From assembly GCA_028822745.1 (NCBI GenBank), contig JAPKCZ010000154.1, positions 1 through 5,853 of the forward strand: a DNA stretch of 5,853 bases, in the 5' to 3' direction. Positions 1 to 4,764 of the stretch are shown here, one piece after another. The notes beneath the pieces are model-generated. The model searched no databases. It was not told where the DNA came from and worked only from the letters and a program-made list of their open reading frames with translations. Positions within the stretch are counted from its first letter, which is position 1; every line of letters starts with the position of its first letter. The DNA is from Kiritimatiellia bacterium (GTDB taxonomy: Bacteria; Verrucomicrobiota; Kiritimatiellia; UBA8416; JAIOPI01). Both the position numbers and the translations under genes were made by a program.

Positions 1-1
1 A

Positions 2-148
2 GACGTCCTCCGTGAGATGAAAGCGAGACTCATTGGGTGGAATGACGCCACCAACGATATGTTTAGATGGAATTGGGTGCGCTGGAACTTCCCAGAACCA
101 CTCTTGCCTGACAAAGCAAATGAGCTAACCGCACCATTAACTTCATGA
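2..148 (+). CDS. 3' end of an unrecognised gene, possible integron cassette gene
   Basis: This frame is open from the window edge and ends in TGA at 146-148, giving at least 48 residues; the true start may lie outside the window. An internal ATG at 17 would give a 42-residue product, but no ribosome binding site supports it. The peptide is rich in tryptophan and asparagine (a WNW..WNFPEP stretch near the middle) and ends in TAPLTS. I do not recognise a family; a sulfatase-like C-terminus was considered but cannot be supported. The context is more informative than the sequence: the stop lies 20 bases before an attC-like palindrome on the same strand, which is how integron cassette genes are arranged, and many cassette genes encode unknown proteins. 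That it is coding is inferred from the open frame and this position. Confidence 0.4.
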   Translation, partial: DVLREMKARLIGWNDATNDMFRWNWVRWNFPEPLLPDKANELTAPLTS

Positions 149-167
149 TGCTGAAAAAGGAACCAAG

Positions 168-227
168 GCATAACCAAGCGTTGCACAGCGACGCGGCAAA
201 CCGCGCGCGTGAACGCAACCGTTGGGG
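168..227 (+). other. attC-like integron recombination site
   Basis: The 60-base segment has the layout of an integron attC site. The left outer box is GCATAAC (168-174; consensus RYYYAAC, one mismatch). The right outer box is GTTGGGG (221-227; consensus GTTRRRY, last base off). Inside, GCGTT-CAC (178-182, 184-186) pairs with GTG-AACGC (209-216), leaving G183 unpaired like the extrahelical base of real attC sites. The apex is a CGCGG/CCGCG hairpin with loop CAAA. The order GTT...GACGC...GCGCG...AAC resembles the aadA1-type attC from memory. The GTT box lies at the 3' end relative to the preceding gene, the correct cassette orientation. The two outer boxes pair imperfectly with each other, so the site may be decayed. 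No integrase gene or attI is visible. Confidence 0.6.
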
Positions 228-239
228 CGGCGATCAAGA

Positions 240-268
240 TTGCCTTATTGCCACAGATTTGATATCAA
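240..268 (+). promoter_or_regulatory. Possible leaderless sigma70-type promoter of hicB
   Basis: TTGCCT (240-245) and TATCAA (263-268) are separated by exactly 17 bases and each match the sigma70 consensus at four of six positions. Initiation would fall at about 275, the A of the hicB ATG, which fits the lack of a Shine-Dalgarno sequence there. The -10 box lies inside a perfect 10-base palindrome, TTGATATCAA (259-268), which could be an operator, although no regulator is identified. Weak boxes like these arise by chance, so this is only a candidate. Confidence 0.3.
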
Positions 269-274
269 TACAGC

Positions 275-478
275 ATGAACATTAAAGCAATAGTTCACGA
301 GGCCGAAGAAGGTGGTTTCTGGGCCGAAGTACCGGCGCTCCCGGGCTGTGTCACGCAAGGGGAAAGCATCGAAGAAGTTCGGACTAATGTCCGAGAGGCC
401 ATCGAGCTTTGGTTGGATGCGGCTGAAGGCAATTTTGACCCGAGTACGAATGAGCAAATCATGGAGCTTGCTGTTTGA
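275..478 (+). CDS. hicB: HicB-family antitoxin, short form, without a HicA partner
   Basis: This 67-residue protein matches the HicB/UPF0150 fold of type II toxin-antitoxin systems. The family hallmarks are continuous: an N-terminal strand (MNIKAIVHEA), the EEGGFWAEVPALPGC block at residues 11-25, TQGES at 27-31, and the helix VREAIELWLDAAE at 39-51. HicB normally binds and blocks HicA, a small double-stranded-RNA-binding ribonuclease that cleaves mRNA, and often represses its own operon. This protein ends soon after the core domain, with no room for a C-terminal helix-turn-helix or ribbon-helix-helix, so DNA binding is doubtful. No HicA-like frame is found on either side: upstream is the attC-like site, downstream a repeat and a gene remnant. 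It may be an orphan antitoxin, an anti-addiction module, or half of a pair that lost its toxin. The start is the only ATG that keeps the first strand; no Shine-Dalgarno sequence precedes it. Confidence 0.85.
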   Translation: MNIKAIVHEAEEGGFWAEVPALPGCVTQGESIEEVRTNVREAIELWLDAAEGNFDPSTNEQIMELAV

Positions 479-525
479 AGCAAGTGACGGGCACTGAGTG
501 ACGGTCCCCGTCCGTAAGTGTTTGG

Positions 526-546
526 TACGCATAGAAGGTCTGTCCC
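526..546 (+). repeat. 21-base dispersed repeat, copy 1
   Basis: TACGCATAGAAGGTCTGTCC plus one further C (526-546) recurs at 2350-2370 with a single mismatch (20 of 21 identical). A few bases after both copies the motif GCTACTTT appears (549-556 and 2379-2386), so the shared unit is probably about 30-37 bases with a small indel. Copy 1 sits exactly between hicB and the DUF1585-like remnant, and may mark the point where that gene was cut. Confidence 0.6.
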
Positions 547-561
547 TTGCTACTTTGCGAC

Positions 562-690
562 GGAAGAGAGATGACCTATGGCGATTCAGAAATGATTAAG
601 CGCCTTTTGGAAGGCTCAAAGAAGAACGATTACAAATTGCGTGATTTGTTGGTTAGTATCATTGCTGACGACGCATTCACAAAGCGATAA
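562..690 (+). pseudogene. C-terminal remnant of a DUF1592/DUF1585-type protein
   Basis: The frame running to TAA at 688-690 reads GREMTYGDSEMIKRLL from 562, then a segment containing KKNDYKLRDLLVSIIADDAF, and ends in TKR. This strongly resembles the extreme C-terminus (DUF1585, PSD2) of large DUF1592/DUF1587/DUF1588/DUF1595-type proteins, which end in a pattern like LGRxxTYxD...IxxxxxxxDYxFxxLVxxIVxSDxF. Intact members are several hundred residues long; here the frame is blocked by a stop at 532-534 and the preceding residues (about 535-561) do not fit the family. An ATG at 571 would give a 39-residue peptide, but by alignment it is an internal methionine. The most likely reading is a 3' stump left after deletion or element insertion; the 21-base repeat abuts its truncated end. 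The stop is three bases before the transporter start. Family assignment is from memory of the pattern, not a search. Confidence 0.55.
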
Positions 691-693
691 TAT

Positions 694-2055
694 ATGGCTG
701 ACTATCTGACCGCACCCAGACCGACCGAGGACATGCCCAAGGGTATCTCCTATATTATCGGCAACGAAACGGCGGAGCGCTTCAGCTTCTACGGAATGAA
801 GGCGATCCTCGTCGTCTTTATGACCACCCACCTGATGGGCGCCGACGGTCTCGATCCGATGAGCGAATCTGACGCCCGCATCTGGTACCATCAGTTCAAC
901 GCACTGGTCTACTTCACGCCGCTTCTCGGGGCGATTATCGCCGACGTATTCCTCGGTAAGTACCGGACGATTATCTATCTATCGCTCGACTACTGCCTCG
1001 GCCATCTGACGCTGGCCGTCGACAGTTCGCGTATGGGCCTGATGATCGGGCTGGGCCTGATCGGTATCGGCGCGGGCGGCATCAAACCGTGCGTCTCGGC
1101 GCATGTCGGCGACCAATTCGGCAGGAGCAACGCCAGTCTATTGGAGAAGGTCTACAGCTGGTTTTATTTCGCCATCAACCTGGGTGCCTTCACGTCGATG
1201 ATTCTGACCCCGATCCTGCTCGATAGATACGGCTCGCACGTCGCCTTTGCAGTGCCCGGCATTCTCATGCTGATCGCCACCATCGTCTTCTGGACGGGCC
1301 GCCACAAGTTCATCCACGTGCCACCGGGCGGGAAGGCGTTTCTGCAAGAGGCGTTCAGCGGTGAAGGCCTCAGAGCGATAGGGAAACTGTCGGTCATCTA
1401 CGTCTTCGTCGCCATGTTCTGGGCGCTATTCGATCAGACCTCTGCAGCCTGGGTGCTGCAGGCCAAGAAGATGGACATGCATTGGATGGGCCGCGACTGG
1501 CTGCCCGCCCAGATCCAGGCGGCTAATCCGCTGCTGATCATGATCTTCATCCCAATATTCAGCTTCGTCGTCTACCCACTGATCAACAAGGTGTTTGAGC
1601 TGACGCCGCTGCGCAAAATTTCGATTGGCTTCTTTGTCGCCGTCCCCTCGTTCCTGATCCCCGCGTGGATCGAGTCCCAGATTGCGACGGGTGCGTCGCC
1701 GAGCATTGGCTGGCAATTGCTGGCCTACGTCTTCATCACCGTCGCCGAGATCTTCATCTCGATCACCTGCCTCGAGTTTTCCTACACGCAGGCGCCGCGC
1801 AAGATGAAGTCGCTGATCCTCGGGCTGTTCCTCGTGTCCGTCGCCATCGGCAATCAGTTCACTGCCCTGGTCAACATATTCATTCGTAACGAAGACGGGA
1901 CGAGCAAGCTCAGTGAGGTGGACTATTACCTGTTCTTCGCCGCCTGCATGCTGGTGACCGCGATCGTCTTTATCGTCGTCGCCAAGATGTACACGCCGAT
2001 GGAATACCTGCACGAAGAAGGCGGCGAGCACGAAGCGGAAGCGGACGCCGTATAG
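694..2055 (+). CDS. POT/PTR2-family proton-coupled transporter (MFS)
   Basis: The 453-residue inner-membrane protein belongs to the proton-dependent oligopeptide transporter family, which uses the proton gradient to import di- and tripeptides or related solutes. Visible hallmarks are E25-x-x-E28-R-F-x-F-Y at the start of TM1, a glycine-rich GAGGIKP at 126-132, the PTR signature FYFAINLGAF at 157-166, and LEFSYTQAP at 360-368 in TM10 with its conserved glutamate E361. I count about twelve hydrophobic segments: 31-49, 68-87, 91-109, 114-138, 153-175, 182-202, 231-256, 278-298, 308-326, 339-365, 371-397 and 410-432. Bacterial POTs often carry two extra helices (HA, HB) between TM6 and TM7; here only ~30 polar residues (203-230) separate them. 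The tail (434-453) is acidic. The ATG at 694 keeps the PRPTEDMPKG leader typical of close relatives; M14 (733) is an alternative. No Shine-Dalgarno sequence is visible. Substrate cannot be read from sequence. Confidence 0.92.
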   Translation: MADYLTAPRPTEDMPKGISYIIGNETAERFSFYGMKAILVVFMTTHLMGADGLDPMSESDARIWYHQFNALVYFTPLLGAIIADVFLGKYRTIIYLSLDYCLGHLTLAVDSSRMGLMIGLGLIGIGAGGIKPCVSAHVGDQFGRSNASLLEKVYSWFYFAINLGAFTSMILTPILLDRYGSHVAFAVPGILMLIATIVFWTGRHKFIHVPPGGKAFLQEAFSGEGLRAIGKLSVIYVFVAMFWALFDQTSAAWVLQAKKMDMHWMGRDWLPAQIQAANPLLIMIFIPIFSFVVYPLINKVFELTPLRKISIGFFVAVPSFLIPAWIESQIATGASPSIGWQLLAYVFITVAEIFISITCLEFSYTQAPRKMKSLILGLFLVSVAIGNQFTALVNIFIRNEDGTSKLSEVDYYLFFAACMLVTAIVFIVVAKMYTPMEYLHEEGGEHEAEADAV

Positions 2056-2160
2056 CGTGGAGTGGTGGGAGCCATCGGGGTCGGACCACAGGTTTCTCCA
2101 GGGTATCAAGGACTTAGAATTGCCAACAGAGCGATTCTGGTGGCTATGGGGCGGATTTCG

Positions 2161-2242
2161 GTAAGCGTTAAGCTTGAGCTTCGTGGGTCTCGGCAACGCG
2201 CTCCGCGCTCTTGGGGATCAGCAGCACAAGCTTAACGTTTAC
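2161..2242. repeat. Inverted repeat with 20-base arms
   Basis: The left arm GTAAGCGTTAAGCTTGAGCT (2161-2180) and right arm AGCACAAGCTTAACGTTTAC (2223-2242) are complementary at 18 of 20 positions; one of the two mismatches is a G-U pair in RNA. The 42-base loop contains its own GCGC-TCC-GCGC mini-hairpin (2198-2208). It starts 105 bases past the transporter stop. There is no T-tract after either arm, so a simple intrinsic terminator is unlikely. Transcribed in either direction, it would form a long branched stem-loop. It may be a decayed mobile element or an mRNA 3'-end structure. Confidence 0.6.
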
Positions 2243-2349
2243 GATTTCTGGGGTCCAAAATCGGCCCATGCGCAGCGTAGTCTTCGCTGTGCGCTTGGGT
2301 AACCTTTTTGCATTCGACACGGCAACGTTGATTCTGACTGTCAACGACT

Positions 2350-2370
2350 TACGCATAGATGGTCTGTCCC
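2350..2370 (+). repeat. 21-base dispersed repeat, copy 2
   Basis: TACGCATAGATGGTCTGTCC plus one further C matches 526-546 at 20 of 21 positions, on the same strand and about 1.8 kb away. It directly abuts the left end of the nested palindrome at 2371, so it probably belongs to the same repeat element. At copy 1 only this flank, plus GCTACTTT, is present. Confidence 0.6.
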
Positions 2371-2561
2371 GAATACCGCTACTTTAAGCTCTTCCACCGC
2401 CAAAATCTCAAACCATTTACAGAAGGTCGCAAAGGACGCAAAGCTTGCCCGCCGCAGGAGGGTTGCGGCCATTGGTCGCCCTTTGCGTTCTTCGCGACCT
2501 TCTGTGAGATTCTTAACAGTGCCGTAGAAACATGCTGGAATCCTTTAAAGTAGCCGTATTC
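2371..2561. repeat. Nested ~190-bp palindromic element (MITE/REP-like)
   Basis: Three sets of inverted arms share one centre. Outer: GAATACCGCTACTTTAA (2371-2387) against TTAAAGTAGCCGTATTC (2545-2561), 16 of 17 complementary. Middle: 2419-2443, starting ACAGAAGGTCGC, against 2481-2505, ending GCGACCTTCTGT, 23 of 25 complementary. Inner: GCCGCA (2451-2456) against TGCGGC (2464-2469). The outer-to-middle distances are 31 and 39 bases, so almost the whole element can fold on itself. The middle arms contain a GGTCGCAAAGGACGCAAAG-type direct repetition that I recall as common in bacterial intergenic repeats. There is no transposase frame; if mobile, it would depend on an enzyme encoded elsewhere. 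A diverged half copy lies at 4615-4676. Confidence 0.75.
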
Positions 2562-2846
2562 TGGTCTGGTACTCTGTCCCCATTTCTGCTGCTGAGACGC
2601 GGGGAATGCATGTACCATGCTCGTCATTGCCCAAATCTTTGCCTTCGTCTCATCTTCTTTGAGTGTGGACGACTGGGTGGCCTGTTCCCTTTCTTGTCCG
2701 TGATCTCAAAGGGGCCCACTCGTCTTCTGGCAGCAGAATTTCAGAACGGCCGGTGAATCGCGCCTTGTTTCGCTTTGCCAGCTCATTTATGCTTCGGGTC
2801 GACATACCGTGAAGATTGCGCCCCGTCCCATTCTTAAAGAACCAGA

Positions 2847-2874
2847 TTGCAAGTGGACGTTGAGCCTGTAGACT
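2847..2874 (+). promoter_or_regulatory. Weak candidate promoter of the potassium channel gene
   Basis: TTGCAA (2847-2852) and TAGACT (2869-2874) are 16 bases apart, each with four of six sigma70 consensus positions. Initiation near 2881 would leave a very short leader before the ATG at 2890 and would exclude the TTG at 2878. This is the best pair I see in front of the gene, but it is weak and could be chance. Confidence 0.2.
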
Positions 2875-2889
2875 CTATTGCTGCGAACG

Positions 2890-4584
2890 ATGAAGATATT
2901 TCCCTCCCTCTTGTTAGTCCCTTTCTGCCAGCGTGTGGGTACACGTAATGTCATTACGCTCCTGCGATTTCTCGGTATTCTGCTGCTCCTGATTGTCTTG
3001 TACTGCGTCCTGTTTCACCTGTTGATGGCCGGTGAAGGCCAAACGCACTCTTGGATCACAGGTCTCTATTGGACCCTGACGGTGATGTCGACACTTGGCT
3101 TCGGCGACATCACCTTTCACAGCGATCTGGGACGAATCTTTTCAATAATCGTACTGCTTTCGGGCATGCTGTTCATGCTGACCCTGCTGCCCTTCACGGT
3201 TATTCAGTTCTTTTACGCTCCGTGGATGGCGACCCAGTTGGACCTGCGCATTCCGCGTTCGCTGCCGGAGGAGTCGCAGGGCCATGTCATCCTGATTCAT
3301 GATGATGAAGTCACGCGAACACTGATCCGCAAACTGCGCCAGTTCCATTACGATTACGTCATGCTGACGCCCAGTATGCAAACCGCCCAATCGCTGAAAG
3401 ACGAGGGCATCCATACGATGGTCGGCGAGCTCGACGACCCTCAGACCTATCGAAACTGTCGCATCGAACAGGCCGGCCTGATTGCAGTCACGGCCTCCGA
3501 TGTGGTCAACACGAGCGTGGCCTCTACGGTGCGCGGCTTGTGCGAAGACATCCCTATTCTCGCGACGGTCCAGCATCGAGATTCAGTGGATATCCTTGAG
3601 CTGTCCGGCTGCAACCGTGTACTGCACCTGGGGGAGATGATGGGCGCCGCGCTTGCGCGCCGCTGTGTGGCCGGCGATGCCATGGCGCATGTCGTCGCCA
3701 CCTTCAACGAGCTGCAGGTGGCCGAGGCCGTCACGGCCAACACCCCGCTGGTGGGCAAAACCCTGCGGGAAAGCCGACTGCGTGAATTATTGAGTATCAA
3801 CGTCGTCGGACTCTGGGAACGGGGTGTTTTTCAGGCCGCCCGGCCAGACGCCGTGATCCACCAGAGCACCGTCCTGGTTCTGGCGGGCTCCGAGCAACAG
3901 TTGCATGAGTATGATGAGCTTTTCTGCATCTACACGCACAGCTCGGCGCCGGTGCTGATTATCGGCGGTGGCCGCGTCGGCCGCGCCACCGGGAAATCAT
4001 TGGCGGAACGCGGAATCGACTACCGCATTGTCGAGAAACTGCCCGAGCGCATCCTCGACGACGGTCATTATGTCGAGGGCAGCGCCGCCGATTTCGAGAC
4101 CCTAAAGCGGGCCGGCATCATGGACTGCCCGACCGTGATTATCACAACGCATGAGGACGACCTCAATGTGTACCTGGCCATTTACTGCCGCAAGCTGCGT
4201 CCTGACGTTCAGATTATTGCGCGCGCGACGGCGGAACGCATTGTCGGTGCGCTGCACCGCTCCGGTGCAGATCTGGTGATGTCGTATGCCTCGATGGGCG
4301 CTAACGCGATCTTCAATCTGCTTAAACGCAGCGATGTACAGATGATCGCGGAGGGTCTCGATATCTTTAAACTCGAGATTCCCCGCACGCTGATCGGCAA
4401 GACCATGGCAGAGCTCGGCATGCGCGAAGCCACCGGCTGCACCGTGCTGGCGGTTTCATCCGCGGACGGCATGCAGATCAATCCAAGCCCGACCCTGCCG
4501 TTCCCTGCCGAGGGAGAGATCGTGGTGATCGGCAGTGCCGAGGCGGAAGAAGTGTTCCTCGCCAAGTACAGCACGCGACGCTAA
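2890..4584 (+). CDS. Two-TM potassium channel with two TrkA-N/TrkA-C (RCK) units
   Basis: The 564-residue protein combines a channel pore with two cytosolic RCK modules. Numbering from the ATG at 2890: TM1 is about 27-46, the pore helix and selectivity filter TLGFGD lie at 68-73, and TM2 is about 83-109. RCK1 (about 131-260) has strand HVILIHDDE at 132-140 in place of a GxGxxG loop, so its nucleotide site looks degenerate. A TrkA-C domain follows (about 275-342). RCK2 (about 354-490) has an intact VLIIGGGRVGRATG with GGGRVG at 359-364 and an acidic residue E382 after the second strand, as expected for NAD(H) or nucleotide binding; a second TrkA-C covers about 494-556. Family members gate K+ flux through the inner membrane in response to ligands on the RCK ring, and tandem RCKs allow a tetramer to form the full ring. 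The frame is also open to a TTG at 2878, adding four residues; ATG is preferred. No Shine-Dalgarno sequence is visible. Whether it serves K+ uptake or efflux cannot be told. Confidence 0.9.
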   Translation: MKIFPSLLLVPFCQRVGTRNVITLLRFLGILLLLIVLYCVLFHLLMAGEGQTHSWITGLYWTLTVMSTLGFGDITFHSDLGRIFSIIVLLSGMLFMLTLLPFTVIQFFYAPWMATQLDLRIPRSLPEESQGHVILIHDDEVTRTLIRKLRQFHYDYVMLTPSMQTAQSLKDEGIHTMVGELDDPQTYRNCRIEQAGLIAVTASDVVNTSVASTVRGLCEDIPILATVQHRDSVDILELSGCNRVLHLGEMMGAALARRCVAGDAMAHVVATFNELQVAEAVTANTPLVGKTLRESRLRELLSINVVGLWERGVFQAARPDAVIHQSTVLVLAGSEQQLHEYDELFCIYTHSSAPVLIIGGGRVGRATGKSLAERGIDYRIVEKLPERILDDGHYVEGSAADFETLKRAGIMDCPTVIITTHEDDLNVYLAIYCRKLRPDVQIIARATAERIVGALHRSGADLVMSYASMGANAIFNLLKRSDVQMIAEGLDIFKLEIPRTLIGKTMAELGMREATGCTVLAVSSADGMQINPSPTLPFPAEGEIVVIGSAEAEEVFLAKYSTRR

Positions 4585-4614
4585 CGCGACATCGTCGCAG
4601 TGTGCTTCTACCAT

Positions 4615-4676
4615 GCCGTAGAAACCATGCACGGATGGCTTAAGCTAGCAGCATTCAGGTCTGACACTGGCTCCAC
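4615..4676 (+). repeat. Diverged copy of the right half of the 2371-2561 element
   Basis: This stretch aligns with 2521-2581 over ~61 bases with one single-base gap; about 44 positions agree. The shared blocks are GCCGTAGAAA, CATGC, TTAA, TAGC, ATTC and GGTCTG, in the same order and orientation. It lies 30 bases after the channel stop, between convergent genes. The matching left half is absent. A small hairpin TTCTAC-CATGCC-GTAGAA (4606-4623) overlaps its left edge, and a second, GCTGT-TCA-ACAGC, lies at 4696-4708; neither has a T-tract, so termination for the convergent genes is not evident. Confidence 0.5.
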
Positions 4677-4764
4677 ATAATCCGGCAGAAGGCATGCTGT
4701 TCAACAGCCACTTCAGAGCTTAGCCCAGTGGTCTGTGGCGGCGTCACCGTTGCTCATATTCACG

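Larger units (their letters stand above)
2056..2889. other. Intergenic region of ~830 bases without a supported gene
   Basis: Between the transporter stop and the channel start I see no convincing coding sequence on either strand; open frames are under 85 codons and several run through palindromes. It holds an inverted repeat (2161-2242), a short GC-rich hairpin (GCGCAGCG at 2270-2277 against CGCTGTGCGC at 2285-2294, with a two-base bulge), the second 21-base repeat (2350-2370) and a nested palindrome (2371-2561). The right edge of the palindrome is followed by GGTACTCTGTCCCC (2568-2581), reminiscent of intergenic repeats seen in many gammaproteobacteria. The stretch 2590-2845 shows nothing I can name. 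No clear rho-independent terminator follows the transporter gene. Confidence 0.6.

Noticed and set aside
500..512. GACGG-TCC-CCGTC hairpin after hicB as a terminator
   Set aside because: The stem is only five pairs and no T-tract follows; it could not be separated from chance.
1426..2196. Long minus-strand frame of 256 residues opposite the POT gene
   Set aside because: It is an antisense shadow of a clear membrane-protein gene: extremely rich in His, Asp, Arg and Gln, with no family resemblance.
2161..2242. Second attC site, because GTTAAGC fits the GTTRRRY core
   Set aside because: The core motif is in the wrong arm orientation (GTT on the 5' arm, AAC on the 3' arm) and the L boxes and extrahelical base are absent.
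2168..2356. Minus-strand frame of 62 residues covering the 2161-2242 inverted repeat
   Set aside because: Both arms of the inverted repeat fall inside it, and no domain or start signal supports it.
2379..2627. Minus-strand frame of 82 residues across the palindromic element
   Set aside because: It is a read-through of repeat DNA (both palindrome arms), a typical source of spurious hypothetical proteins.
2650..2805. Minus-strand frame of 51 residues, open further upstream to ~74 codons (contains STRSINELAKRNKARFTGR)
   Set aside because: The composition looks protein-like, but I recognise no family, there is no ribosome binding site, and frames of this size are expected by chance in an 830-base gap. 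It could be a decayed gene.
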